Shown: piece after piece, positions 33,123-45,193 of the stretch
Numbering within the stretch: position 1 is the first letter of the stretch
Layout of the letters: the number at the start of each line of letters is the position of its first letter
Source of the DNA: Ananas comosus
Taxonomy: Eukaryota > Streptophyta > Magnoliopsida > Poales > Bromeliaceae
Assembly: GCF_001540865.1 (NCBI RefSeq)
Contig: NC_033628.1
Coordinates: forward strand, 11,381,249 to 11,445,248
Reading direction: 5' to 3'
Length of the DNA stretch: 64,000 nucleotides
The notes under the pieces: generated by a model
What the model was told of the DNA's origin: nothing
Seen by the model: only the letters and a program-made list of their open reading frames with translations
Databases searched by the model: none
Position numbers and translations under genes: made by a program

Positions 33123-33816
33123 GGGTCTGTTTGGTTCACCGTAAAACTATAAAGAATAATTTTCGGTGGGAAAAAAAAATTTACGCTCTTTAACGTTTGG
33201 TTTATAGAAAAAGAAAAATAGTTTTTCAGACATGCTTGTTTGTTGAAAGAAAACGATTGAATGAAAAATAATTTTATATATATTTCTTCTATTATATATT
33301 ATGTATTATCTATATAAATAATATATTATGTATTATCTATATAATTAAAATTTATATATATATATATATATTATTATCATCATCATTATCTATATCTATA
33401 AATTAAATATATTAAAAGATATATTCTATAATATTATATAATATAATAAATATAATATGATATAGTAACATATATATAATATAGTATATAATATATAAAT
33501 ATATGTTTATAAATAAAATATTATATAATAGTATATTAATACAAAGAGAAAAAGTGGGTAAGTGACTCTCTTTTGGTTTTCGTTTTCTACCGAAAAACAA
33601 CAGAAAACGGAAACTTCAATTTTTTCCCAAATCCGTAAAAATACTTTTACAAAAAAATTATTTTACGTCAAAACCAAACAAGCAGAAAAGCATTTTTCAT
33701 ACCGAAAAAATACTTTTACAAAAAAATTATTTTACGTCAACACCAAACAAGCAGAAAAGCATTTTTCATACCGAAAACAATTTTTGACGTTGTTTTGCGC
33801 CGAACCAAACACCCCC
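33123..33816. mobile_element. Tourist-like (PIF/Harbinger) MITE with TTA target duplication
   Basis: Termini GGGTCTGTTTGGTT and AACCAAACACCCCC are inverted repeats, flanked by TTA at 33120-33122 and 33817-33819. The interior has a long TA-rich core and, near the right end, a tandem duplication of about 68 bp (unit starting ATACTTTTACAAAAAAATTATTTTACG, copies at about 33640 and 33708). No transposase. Confidence 0.8.
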
Positions 33817-33829
33817 TTAAGTTCCCTAA

Positions 33830-36604
33830 TTCTTTGGTGCACTGGTACGTCATTGGTTCTGAAACATGGTAAGATGATTTAGCATAATATGAAAAACTTA
33901 GAGAAAAATGTCTCTAGTATTCATGATCTTAGTCTGCTTTTCTCTTCCTGCCTAATTTCATTGTGGATCTCTCTTGAATGCATCAATTACCCATGCGTGG
34001 TAGCCCTATAAAATTTAATTAATTGTCAATTTATCATTTCGTGCCACCATTAGTGTGACCTCTGGAAGCGTATTTTGCCTGTTTCCAGCAGTTTTGAACG
34101 AAAGTGTCGTATATAATTGCTATTACCCAGGATGGATTGTCTAAAATTCCCTCAGTAAACATAAACACGTTGTCACGCTTAGTTGACCAGATCAAATTTA
34201 GGTGCATTAATTAGAGGATCCAGTGCGCTTTTTATTTTGAATGGATTTAGCTCAAATTTGGCTGAGGTACGTTTTTCCTCAACATTTTTGTTGAAATATT
34301 TTATAGGTTGGATTTTGGATCCGATCAGGTTTTGTTCGCTAGCAAACTAGTTTAGTTTTCTGGATCTGTTTTTTCATTTCTTGTAATGTATGTATGTATA
34401 TATATATATATAGAGTTTGGTCGCTTTATCTAACAAATAGTTTGGTTTCAGGATCTTCCAATCATTTTATGCAGAGGAGAGTGATGCATGAAGATGGTTG
34501 TTTTTACCAGAATACAAATAGGGTAAAAAAAGTGTGAGACTCTTTTATAGGTTCATTTCGAAAAGATCCCTCAACTTCGTACTTTTTGATTGAGACTCCT
34601 TGACTTCCTAATTCACTTATAATTTTATCAAATTTTATGATTTTAATCACTTTTTAGTGAATGAAGCTGAAATAATTAATGATTAATCGCTAATTTAACC
34701 ACAAATTTTACCAAGACTTTTAACTTAAAGTAACTAGAATAATTTAGTTCCAAAAATTTGAAAGTTAAAGGGCTTCTCAATCCAAAAAAGAATAAAAATT
34801 GAGGGGTCATTTTAGAATCGCCTATAGTACGTGGAGGTTTCCATACATTTTTACCATAAGAATGAGATATATCATGTACTCGGAATAGGTCTATGAGTGC
34901 ACCTCATCATCTCACGGTGGTATTGTATAAGGCAACTTGCGTGACTTGTTATAACATGGCACCTTGGGTGTCAAACAGGTATGAACATTATTTTTGTTAC
35001 ACATTGTGCATGTGCTGCAGATGGACTTCATTGTAATAACTTATTCCTGTTTGCTTGTAGTTTGAAATTGCATGTAATACTCCTTGCAGAAATGCAACAT
35101 TGCATATATATCCCTTCAATGTTTATATTTGTATGTGCCAATAGAATATGTATATATTTGCATCCATGCGCCCATAGCATGATGGTATGGTTGATGTGCA
35201 AATAAATACAATTTCCAACAGCGCTACTTCCGAACTTGCAAATACTATGTAGACGTATATGCAATTTCAACATTTTGCAGGGTTATATATGTACAAAATA
35301 CCCAACATTAATTTATTGCTCTTTGAGATCTGAATCAACATTAGTCCTCTTCGGTCATGATTTCAAATGGATTTCAGGGAGTTTGTTGACATGCCAACTA
35401 TAATTCAGGTGAATAGTGGTATTTGCGTTTATTCTGTTCAAATATGTTATTGATTACATATTCTGTTTTAAATAGTGGTATTCAGGATATTTACAGTTTG
35501 GAATGATATAATATCTTTTTACAAATGGTTTCCATGCTGCTGTAGACTCATTGCTGTCTGTTGTAACAGTAGTCGGCACACCTATATACAAACCCGTTGG
35601 TATAAACCTTTCAGCGTAGCAGCTCTATAGAAGCAGTTTTGGCTGCTAATACACATCATTATTTTCAAATTGATTTGTCTTTTCCATAAAATATTTGCAA
35701 CTTGCTGAAATTTATATCTATGGATTGGGATGAAGTAGCTGGTTGCTATCTTTAGTTGCTTTTCTGTACTTATTTGTATAGGATAAGAAACTGGTTGTAT
35801 CTATGATAGCTTTTGTGCACTCTATGGTATAGGATAAGCTAACTGCTGCTTTTTTTCAAAATATGAGACCATCAAGTTAAGCTGCAGGAGAAGGCTTTGT
35901 TATTAAATATAAAAATTATATAAATATCGTTTTCTAACAGCTTAACCTTTTAGAGTACAACGGTTGTTTCACATAGTATCAGAGCATGAGATCCTGAGTT
36001 CGAGTCATGTCATTGCTTAGGATACATTTGTCTGGCGCAGAACAATGTATTAAATAACAGGTTAATTAAAAAAACGTTCCCACTTAGTTTTTATGTTTTT
36101 CTAGAGGTGCATATGTTGTGAAAATTCCACCATTAGAGCTAGTTTAAACTATATCTTTCAAGTTGTGTTTTAAAGCTAGTTTAAAATTCCCTTGCTCTGC
36201 ATTTTTCCTTATTTTGAAGCGACTTTCTAAAGCTAGTTTTAAACTTTTGATAGGATTTAATTCCCTTATCTTTCAAAAGTGGGGAAAAAAACAGGCAGTG
36301 TAAAATACGGTAATCTTCGTGTATGCCAATTTTTGTTTACAATAATTATTATTAGGATTTTTTAAGATAATACATAAAAGTTGTATCGTAATTTTTTTTA
36401 ATTCTTGGGCTGGATTATTACATTAGGTTTTCTTATTGTTTTTTCTTATATCTGCTTGGAGTGTTTCCAGATATATTCTTCAAAATATTTGGATGCGTAT
36501 ACTTCCAAATCTAAAGCTTACTGCATAATACTTTTGGCAGTAATATCTCCATTTGTTTGTCCATACGAAAGTGCTAAGAGACTGGACATAAATATCTAAG
36601 TTAA
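33830..36604. other. Intergenic DNA with decayed repeats
   Basis: No gene recognised. It holds the TIR element at 34546-34826 and a tRNA-like remnant at 35974-36006 (TAGTATCAGAGC then GAGTTCGAGTC). Short open frames at 34981-35273 and 36405-36599 lack any motif. Confidence 0.45.
34546..34826. mobile_element. TIR element ending TATAGG...CCTATA, about 280 bp
   Basis: The left end TATAGGTTCATTTCGAAAAGA and right end TCATTTTAGAATCGCCTATA are imperfect inverted repeats; inside them CCCTCAACTT mirrors AATTGAGGGG. A fragment of the same type appears at about 60180-60250 in a DCAF8-like intron (GATCCTCAACTTTC). Superfamily not assigned. Confidence 0.5.
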
Positions 36605-37429
36605 GGGCGTGTTTGGCTCGCTTCTTTTCACCCTGGATTCGGAATTAGAATGGTGAATTCGTTTGTTTGTGGGTGTTTGGTACGCGGGAGTTTCATTTCG
36701 ATTCCGATTTCCGCGTAGAATGGGAATTTTTCAATTATCCCTTTTTTCAATCTGGTCTAGAAGGTTGGATTGGATATTTATTCGGATTAAATTTATTTTT
36801 TTAATTTTTTAATTAAAATATGAGTTTAAATTTAGACATTAAAATTTTAATTTGAACTTGAATTAAAAATTAAAATTAAATTTAATCAAGTATTTCGAAT
36901 CTAAGTTATGAATTTGAATTAAAAATTAAAATTTAATCAAGTATTTCGAATCTAAGTTATGAATTTGAATTTAAATTAAATTTTAATTTATATAAAGTTT
37001 TATTCAAATTTTATTTAAAACTTAAATTAAATTTATGGATTCAAATATAAATTTAAATTGTAATTTTAGAGTTTGAATTTGAATAAATGAAAATTTAGTT
37101 TTATATTTCGAATTATTCACTAAACTTCAAAGTTTAATTTTTTTTAAAAAAAATAGATACATCATTTCAAAATTTTTGATGTGAAATTTTAATATTTAAT
37201 TTTTAATTTGAATTTAAATTAATATATTATAAAGATAAAGTTAATATATTAATCTGATTACGTTTTTTATATTTATTTGAACCAAACACCGATAATGGGA
37301 ATGATTTATTCCGATTCTGATTCAGGTGATACATCAAACAGAATTAGATAATGAGTCATTCCGATTCCAATTCTAGCTTATTTCGATTCTAATTCTGATT
37401 CCGATTTTGACTTCGAACCAAACACGCCA
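36605..37429. mobile_element. Tourist-like MITE (825 bp) with TAA target duplication
   Basis: Termini GGGCGTGTTTGGCTCG and CGAACCAAACACGCCA are inverted repeats, flanked by TAA at 36602-36604 and 37430-37432. The AT-rich core repeats CAAGTATTTCGAATCTAAGT twice (about 36887, 36938). Non-coding. Confidence 0.78.
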
Positions 37430-37461
37430 TAAGAGTCTATCTGATGTACTATTTGATAGCA

Positions 37462-37691
37462 AGAGTCCAGTTATGGTGCTTGTAAAAGCACTAAGCACTT
37501 GGTGTTTGTAAATGTTTTACCGTTAGATCTACTCCTTTGATCATTTTCAATTGTTAAATTATACTATTCAACCAACCACCCATTCAATTATAGGGGGTTC
37601 ATATTATCCTAATCTTACATCCCTTAATTCAATGGTCAAAAATTTACAAGCACCAATAACTTAGTATTTTTAAAAGCATAAGAGTTGAATT
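37462..37691. mobile_element. 230-bp MITE, family M2, with 10-bp target duplication
   Basis: Inverted ends of about 45 nt contain GGTGCTT/AAGCACC and AAAAGC blocks. The flanks TTTGATAGCA (37452-37461) and TTTTATAGCA (37692-37701) form a near-perfect 10-bp duplication, which points to a Mutator-like element. Same length as the 39871-40100 copy. Confidence 0.75.
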
Positions 37692-37930
37692 TTTTATAGC
37701 AAATAATTATTATTTATTATTAACTTTTTAGTCGTTGGAATCATAATAATACTACCATCCAGTAGTGAACCTTAATCACTCAAGAGCTAAAAGGATGTAA
37801 ACACTTCTTTTGCTATCATATATATTCTAGCTAATACACGTTTATATGGGCTATTTCACTATTTATAAATGCAAATGCTAACTTTTGCGGGTACTGATGA
37901 GTAGGCTATATTTGTAAGTACACTTCTTTA

Positions 37931-38614
37931 AGCTGCGTTTGGGTAGGGAATTAAATTTTCAGAAATAATTTTTATTATTCTTGAGAACAGATAGAATATT
38001 TCAATATAAATTGGAACCATTGTAAATTTACATTTCGATGCATTCAATGATGTTCTGCAGGATATCTTTTATAGAATTTGGGTAAAATATTTAGAACAAT
38101 GTCTAAATATGTTTTAAAAATAAATAAATAAATTTATATTAGTATATTTAATTTATTTTATATAATAATTTATTTTATGTAATTTATTCATAATATATGT
38201 AATGAATAATATCCTTATAATTTTAATTAATAATACTGTAAATTTCAATACAAATTTAAAAGAAATATTTAATCTATGAAAAAATAATTATATATATAGT
38301 ATATAATACTTTATTTTTTTCATTAAATATTAATATATGAAATAAAAAAATTAATAAAATAAATAATATATCAAATTTAATTAATTATTTATACTATATA
38401 ATAAGATTTAAGTAAAAATATACTATCATAAAAGTAATATTTATATTAATATATGTATTTATATATCTATTTCTAATAAAACAAAGAGAAAAATAAAGTT
38501 ATTCCGGAACAAGTTGTTCCACCCAATCTCTTCATTGTTTGGATACAATCATACAAATTGAGGGACTTTCTCTTTTTATTCCAGGGACATTCTCCAAACT
38601 AATTAAACACAGCC
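37931..38614. mobile_element. Probable Tourist-like MITE (about 684 bp)
   Basis: The left end AGCTGCGTTTGGGT and right end ATTAAACACAGCC are imperfect inverted repeats bordered by TTA (37928-37930 and 38615-38617). The interior is AT-rich and non-coding. Confidence 0.6.
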
Positions 38615-38619
38615 TTAAG

Positions 38620-39870
38620 TAATACTTACATATGTAGTACAGTTGGTTGAGTATAAATGCAATATGCGTACATCGAGTTTTATGTTTTTCAAAAATGCCC
38701 CAACTAGGCCATTTTGAAATAGGCTTTTGAATTTTATTTCTGTTAGAAAGTAGGTTTGGGTCGGAGCGGTACGGACCCTACCCGAAAAACCAAACGATTT
38801 ATAAATTTTTAGTTAGAAAATAGGCTTGGATTGGAGGGGTCGGCTCCGTACGTGCACACTAGTACCCCATAAACCACTCATTTATGTGCACATCTCCAGA
38901 CGCAGTTAGATTAGGAATGTTGATGGAATCATTTATTAGTTTCCGGATTCTCTCTCCTATTCAATTCATTGAGTAATGCTATTTTTTATTTGAGAAAGAG
39001 GTATCATGGTATCTGATTTGTTTATTTTTTAAAAAAAATAAACTTAACTAGAAATACGAATTAATTAGAATTCAACTTGGGAGTTGGGACCTTTGATCTC
39101 AATCATCAAATTTTTTGCCACTTGCATTAGCAGCCGGTGATTAATGCTATATTTGATCACACAAGTCGATCAAACAAAAGAGAAAGGGTACTGGAATGTA
39201 ATGTTGCTGCATCAGCCCACGTCAGCATTTCATTAATAGAGTTGAAGTTCGTGATTAGGAATTGCAATAACTTGGGAATATTTGAATGATAAATTATAGA
39301 AAATTGGGGACCGAATCCCCACCTTTTCGTTTGAATATATTTAGGGTGCAATTTAACTTTGGTATCTCACAATTATCTTTGCTAATTAATTTTCTTATTA
39401 TTTTGTTTTTGAGTAAATGTTAATTTTGTTATTGTTGGGATATATGGAACACTTAAAAATTACCTTTCAGGCAAATTTTATAGCTATATTTCAGTATGAA
39501 AACACGAACTGAAGAATAGGGTGATAAACTTTTATGTTATTTTAAATGGTGAATTTGTAAGCAAATAGAAAATACAAATGATAAACTAACTTAAAATAAG
39601 TGATACAAGGACCCTTGTCACTGAAATGTATCCCAAAGATATTGAGGGCTAAATCATCTCTGTAATACTTTGCGCACGTGGGATATTGAATTTCCTATCG
39701 TTAATTAGAGTACTGTCTAACTATGTTAAAATAATAATAATAATAATAGTATGTTTAACTATGCCTGACATTGATGGTAAATGGACTACTATTTTATACA
39801 TTGGAAGAATTCTACTGTCTTTATACTTTCTTCTACTTGTATTATTTTTGAGATAGAGCAATGTTATCTG
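38620..39870. other. Intergenic DNA with a SINE
   Basis: A minus-strand SINE lies at about 39020-39140. The remainder has no recognisable gene. Confidence 0.45.
39020..39140 (-). mobile_element. tRNA-derived SINE, minus orientation
   Basis: A-rich AAATAAACTTAACTAGAAATACGAAT, inverted box-B region and TTTTGCCACTTGCATTAGC follow the order of the family's other minus copies. Confidence 0.65.
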
Positions 39871-40100
39871 GAGTCTGACTATGGTGCTTGTAAAAACACT
39901 AAGCATTTAGTGATTATAAATTTTTTACTGTTAGATTTATACATTTGATCATTTTAATCCGTTAGATTATACTATTCAACCAATCACTCACTCAACCATA
40001 TGGGACTCACATCATCCTAACCATACATCTCTTAATCCAAAAGTCGAAAACTTACAAGCATCAATGACTTAGTACTTTTAAAAATATAGGAGCTCAATTC
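39871..40100. mobile_element. 230-bp MITE, family M2, with perfect 10-bp target duplication
   Basis: ATGTTATCTG occurs exactly at 39861-39870 and 40101-40110. The inner ends GGTGCTTGTAAAA and TTTTAAAAATAT are parts of the inverted repeat shared with 37462-37691. A TSD of this length is the Mutator-like signature. Confidence 0.82.
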
Positions 40101-41015
40101 ATGTTATCTGCAACTTATGTGTAAGATTTATATTGTACTAATCAAAAGGCTTATATTCTATCACTAGTCTTACCAATTTTTTTATTATAATTTTTTTTAA
40201 TATTTTTATTGAATCGTGAGATGAAAGAAATATGAAATTCACACTAGTATACATGTAGAGATATATAACATTTTCCTTATAGAACTCAGTCTAGTCTATT
40301 TACATTAACTGAACTAATAGTCAGCTGATGGATCATTTAGAATATCAAAAATGTATTATTTTTGGAAAGACTCAGGCGGACTCCTTATTAGCAGCCTATA
40401 AGATCACGCAGTTGAACACCTTGTCGGAACAATTTCTCTTGGCAAAGCAGTAAGTATTGTAAATTGAAAACATATGTGAATTGTGGGGCAGTTGGACGGC
40501 CTCCCTATTTTTATTTTACTTTTTGTTTTCGATCGAAATCTTCTGTTACCTTATCTCTGTAGATTAATTTACTTTTCTAATAAATGAAATAGATAATTTA
40601 CTGGTTGCTTCTTGAAAAGAAAGAAAAATATTTTTCTTTGGAGGTATTGCTGAACAATGGAGCATTTAATTACGTGGATGCTCCGCTATTATATCGCTGG
40701 TCAGACAAAGATTCCCGCATTTACTTCCCTCTCCCGATGCCCATTCCTTCTTGTCCCCAGTCCCTTCCGGTCGACGCCCTTTTGTCTCTTCTCCTCCGTT
40801 TTCAGAGTGCCATTCAATGCGGCCCTTTGGTACGTACAGCTCACGAAATTTGCATGATTCCCATAAACGTCTATAACTCAACCATTTCACTTAACAATAC
40901 GATCCCATAAAACACTTTTACTTTCAAGATTAAGCACTTGACAGATTTGTGGAGAAAATTTAGTCCAATAGAGTGATCGAATTTTTTTTTTTCTCGCCTT
41001 CCGTCAAGGCCTTGC

Positions 41016-41090
41016 TGTCTCACCCATGTAGCTTAATTCACTTACTGGATGAATAAAACGGGTAGCGCGTTATTTTTTTCTCAAAAAAAA
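41016..41090 (+). mobile_element. SINE 3' fragment, subfamily 2
   Basis: CTCACCCATGTAGCTTAATTC, then ACGGGTAGCGCGTTATTTTTTTCTC and an A-run. The inverse copy is at about 47865-47945. The next SINE starts directly in its tail. Confidence 0.6.
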
Positions 41091-41252
41091 TAATATAATC
41101 CCACACACCGACCGTCCCTAGAGCAAGTGACAAAGGACTTGGTGATTAATATCCGAGACCCAAATTCGAACCCTAGTTGATTCGCATTTCTAGCTAAGTT
41201 TATTTCTAAATAAAATAAATAAACCGGGTAGCGCACTACCTATCTCTAAAAA
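41086..41252 (+). mobile_element. tRNA-derived SINE, near full length
   Basis: The tRNA-like head (CCGTCCCTAGAGCAAGTGAC as degenerate box A, AATTCGAACCC as box B) is followed by GCATTTCTAGCTAAGTTTAT, GGGTAGCGCACTACCTATCTC and an A tail. It is colinear with 43563-43722 and, inverted, with 44878-45030 and 63741-63903. Confidence 0.8.
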
Positions 41253-42466
41253 AAAAAACCGATATGATCCCACACTAACGTTGTAAAACGATTTGTTAAT
41301 CAAATTAGCACGAACTATAAAAGATTAATTCTCACTAGACTTCATTAATTAATTTGCCTCTTCATACTGTAACATCCTACGTAATTGGGTTCTGAACTAC
41401 ATATCTTTGTGCCACGTTGGGTGCATGGAACCGGTAATATATATCTCAAATCTTGTGGCTGAACACTGGTTAACCTTTTGTGCCGTGCAACTATTTGTAT
41501 CCCTTTTATTTGATTAGTATATATATAGCATTATCAATTGAAGCTTCAAACTCCATATGCTTTTCTCTTTGCCTATAAATCGAGTAAGCACCCCATCCTA
41601 CTCCGGCATGGCAAACTTAATGGCAGGTCACTATCTCATCCATAACATTTATTCTCCTACAACAGGTAGCATGTTCGCTTTATATATATTGTCTCTCTCT
41701 TCACATGCTATAGGCCTAGCTCTCTCTCTCTCTCTCTCTCAGAGATAATGCTTCAGTATTCGATAGTTATGACTCGAGGAGTAAGGAGCTAAATCTCAAA
41801 AGGCGCTCGACGCAGTGGTAACTAGACCTCTTTGGATGCTTATATATAAATATGTGGACGGAGTTTATGATCTCCAACACAAGAAAAATGGGAACTTATT
41901 TATGGCGTGACATCTATTATATTATTATTATTGGTTATACACGAGAGAAATAGAGAGAGAGAGAGGAGAAAGTATTGCATGCGCGGAATGTAAAATAAGG
42001 CCTCAAAATTAAAATTTACTCTAGTGAATATATTCTATAATTATTTAAAAGATCCGTATGTAGAAAAATCATAAAACTCGGATAATGTCAATTTCTATAT
42101 TGTTGATTTTTGAGACCACCTCGGAAATAGGTTTTGAATTTTATTATATGTAGAAATATGATCTTTAAATATCATAGAACACATTTTTCGATCGGATTCG
42201 ATTTTGATTTTTAAATTATTGATCGTCAAAAAGTCGGTGCGGCGCATGCAACATAAGAATACATCAGGTGCAGGTAATAATTTAGAGAGAAACAGAGAAA
42301 GAGAGAGAGAGAGAGAGAGGGGCAGCGAATATTGTTGGAAGGGGGTTTTCCATTAATGCTGTAACCTGTCTTTCTCCTTTGGTAGCCGAGCGTTTTAAAT
42401 GCCAATACTACGCATCAGGCTACTTAAATCCAAGCAAAGACATTCCCTACCTTCACCACACACATA

Positions 42467-42499
<33 letters not shown>

Positions 42500-42643
42500 A
42501 TCTTCTTCTTCTCAATGTTTCATGCCATTACCATTCGGAAGAGAACTTGCAGTGTCTAACTGCACTAATCCCCCATTTGTCTCTCCTTCAAAATGCAGCT
42601 TCTCACTCTACAGAAGAAGGAAAGGAGTGAAAAGCGACGCAGA

Positions 42644-42769
42644 ATGAAATAGTTACTATGATGTTGGCCCGGTTCACTCAGATACTCATATGTCGTAACC
42701 GAGATATATCGGTGGTTTTACGCCCACTGTTTCTGATTGAGCCGTGCCAATATCTTAGTACTCTTTCAT
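42644..42769 (+). ncRNA. MIR171: MIR171 precursor hairpin
   Basis: The mature miRNA is on the 3' arm at 42734-42754 (TGATTGAGCCGTGCC then AATATC), identical to the well-known plant miR171 form. The 5' arm at 42662-42682 (TGTTGGCCCGGTTCACTCAG, then A) is the expected miR171* with 2-nt 3' overhangs. The duplex pairs along its whole length with a few mismatches, the stem continues outward (TACTA/TAGTA, ATGAAA/TTTCAT), and the loop is about 50 nt. miR171 directs cleavage of HAM/SCL6 GRAS-family mRNAs, controlling shoot meristem and branching; no target gene lies in this window. The strand follows from the mature arm; the primary transcript ends are not defined. Confidence 0.95.
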
Positions 42770-43562
42770 GCTCTTATATGTTATCGATCCTCCTTGCACT
42801 CGGTTTCTAGTGTAACAGGTATATAAGTTTTCAATCCTTAACCTCGTAGGAATTAACATCATCTGTTCAACTCATCGAGCCACTTCCTATAGAGAAAAAA
42901 TAAATAGTGAGGCTTTTTATAAAGATTTGTATCCATGGATACGGATCGGAGGCGTATGATTGCTAAATTTTGTTAAAAAAAGAATAAAAGGATAGATGAA
43001 GTCAATTAATTAATTAATGCACATGAGCACATCGGCTCGGAGAATTCGTCTCCTACACGGTGCAGTAACAAACTAAACTATAAATCTCAATCATATATAA
43101 CTGCGTTTTACTCTTAATCTCTTCCTTTGTTAATGATCCTACAATTCTAACTATGATAAATTTAATTATAGATTTTATGAAGAGTGGGATGCGTAACATG
43201 GATTTACTTAATACTCTTCGAAAAAAGAAAAGAAAAGAGATGCATGGCTTGCTCAATATTTGGCAACAATAATAAATTTGTAGCTGTGTTATTTTTTAAG
43301 AAATATATCATCTGGGATTGATAATTATTTTTTTTGGACTGCATTACGACAAGTGTTGAAAAGAAAAGGAAAGGAAAAAAAAAAACCCAAACCCGACAAA
43401 GTTGCAGATGACGTTGTTTGGAAGTTCAGAACTCAGAATATTGAACATTGATCATGTACTTGACAAATAGGAACTTATATAATTGCCATTGTTCGTTAAC
43501 CTTGAGGAACTTCCACTTTTCAAAAGACAATTGAAGGAAACTGTTATTATAAATTTGCTTTC

Positions 43563-43722
43563 CATCCGACTGTTCCTAAAACAAGTGGCAAAGGGCTTGA
43601 TGGTTGGTACCCGATGTTTCAAGTTCGAATGCTAATTGATTCACATTTCTAACTAAGTTTATTTCTAAATAAAATAAATGAAGCAGATAGCGTGCTATCT
43701 ATCTCTCAAAAAAAAAAAGAAA
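43563..43722 (+). mobile_element. tRNA-derived SINE
   Basis: ACAAGTGGCAAAGGGCTTG (box A region), CAAGTTCGAATGC (box B), TTTCTAACTAAGTTTATTTC, AGATAGCGTGCTATCTATCTC and an A tail; colinear with 41086-41252. Confidence 0.8.
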
Positions 43723-44173
43723 TTTTCCAGTTTAAATTTTTATATTTTTAGTTTAATCTTTTTGGAAGGTTTTCATGTGTATTTGATGTTATGTGAACGA
43801 CAAGATCAATGATTAAGAGTCCAACCGAGCAAATAGAAAATATTATGTCAGGTATGTAGAATGTTATTATAATTAATTGTTCTATTATGCAAAAAAACTA
43901 CAACAGAGTACGACAAATCCTTCTAAAATGTTGGACCAACCAAAATTTTCCTCTCACTAATTACTTTTTGCCCTTTCTTTCGAAACTCATTGCATGTAAT
44001 TGAAATTCATGCATGGGAATGAAGAGAGTGTTTGAATTGTGTTCTTATAAATTTCATAGCTTAAGATATAGAAATATATTTTCCCGACTATATTGATCTC
44101 AGTTCCAAACAAGGTAAACCATAGTAGTCCCTCAAAACTTGAGTTACGGAAGTGGTCACGAGCACAACATTTG
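43723..44173. other. Intergenic AT-rich DNA
   Basis: No gene, RNA or clear element seen. Confidence 0.45.
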
Positions 44174-44688
44174 ACTTGTCTAGCCTCTTTACAAAAAAAA
44201 AATTCCTATCTAGCCTTTTTTGAAAAATATTTCCAATCTAGCCTTATTTTCATAAATTAGAAAAAAAAATGATAAGTTAATAATTTTTATATAGATTAAT
44301 ATGTTAAGTGGGTGGAGTTTATCTTTTTTCTCTCTCCTTTTAAATTAAGTGAATGTAATGTACTTTTATATATGAACACTTTTAAATTATATTGACTTGT
44401 ATAATCAAATTAAATACTAGTAATACTAATAAAAAATTATAATTTAGAAACATTATTATTAATAAATAATTTTTTTATTAAGTGTTCATATATAAAATCA
44501 CATCACATTGACTTAATTTAAAAAAGAGAGAAAAATGGTAATCTCCACCCACTTAACATATTAATCTATATAAAAATTATTAGTTTATCATTTTTTTTCT
44601 AATATATAAAAATGAGACTAGATTGGAAATATTTTTCAAAAGAAGGCTAGATAGGAAAATTTTTTTTTTGTAAAGAGGCTAGACAAGT
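44174..44688. repeat. 515-bp long inverted repeat (fold-back element or hairpin RNA source)
   Basis: The left arm starts ACTTGTCTAGCCTCTTTAC and the right arm ends with its complement, GTAAAGAGGCTAGACAAGT. The arms match over about 210 nt each (44174 to about 44385 and about 44476 to 44688), including CCTATCTAGCC, TGTTAAGTGGGTGGAG, AAATTAAGT and TATATATGAACACTT with their complements. The loop is about 90 nt. There is no ORF. If transcribed it gives a long near-perfect hairpin, a good Dicer substrate. Confidence 0.85.
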
Positions 44689-44877
44689 AAATGAATCATG
44701 TACGACAGTCTTAAACAAAAAGTCAGTTGTAATCTCACAAAATTATTAATTAGTGGCGACTTTTTCACACTAGTCTTATCACTATTTTTTAAATTCTAAA
44801 AATCTAAAAGAATGTGTAAACTCTATAGAAGAGTTGTAAGACAAGTTGCAACTATCTTTTAGTTGTAGACTTAGCAT

Positions 44878-45030
44878 TTTTTTTTAATTTGTGTTGCACG
44901 CTATCCGTTTCGTTTATTTCATTTAGAAATAAACTTAAGCTAAAAATACGAATCAAGATTCGAACTTAGAATCTCGGGTACCAACTATATATCAAGTTCT
45001 TTGCCACTTGCATTAGGGACGGTCCGCGAT
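44878..45030 (-). mobile_element. tRNA-derived SINE, minus orientation
   Basis: Reading plus: T-run, GCACGCTATCCGTTTCG, AAATAAACTTAAGC, AGATTCGAACTTAG (inverted box B), TTGCCACTTGCATTAGGGACGG. Confidence 0.75.
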
Positions 45031-45193
45031 AATATATCTTCCTGAAAGAGAAAAAAAAAAAGAAAAAGATTAGTTGTTATATTATAGTATTATAGTTCGT
45101 AGTAGAGTGAAATATTTGAATGGTTGTGGAGAGAGAGAGAGAGAGGAGAGAGAGCGGGGGATGAGGGAGTAGTTGGAGGGGAGTAACTGTGCG

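Larger units (their letters stand above)
40101..42643. other. Region upstream of MIR171: SINEs, pyrimidine tracts, possible pri-miRNA leader
   Basis: It contains SINEs at 41016-41090 and 41086-41252, a TATA-like TATAAAT at 41574, and CT/GA microsatellites (about 41715-41740, 42300-42320, 42469-42498). CT-rich DNA at 42460-42520 just before the hairpin may be part of the primary transcript. A block at about 40660-40740 resembles 45255-45330. Confidence 0.45.

Noticed and set aside
33412..33600. Minus-strand frame rich in Ile/Tyr
   Set aside because: It is an artefact of the TA-rich interior of a MITE.
35974..36006. TAGTATCAGAGC as an LTR-retrotransposon primer-binding site
   Set aside because: No LTR ends or gag/pol nearby, and it is followed by a box-B-like GAGTTCGAGTC, so a tRNA/SINE relic is likelier.
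42370..42392. TTTCTCCTTTGGTAGC as the star arm of a miR399 precursor
   Set aside because: No matching TGCCAAAGGAGA arm occurs within a plausible hairpin distance.
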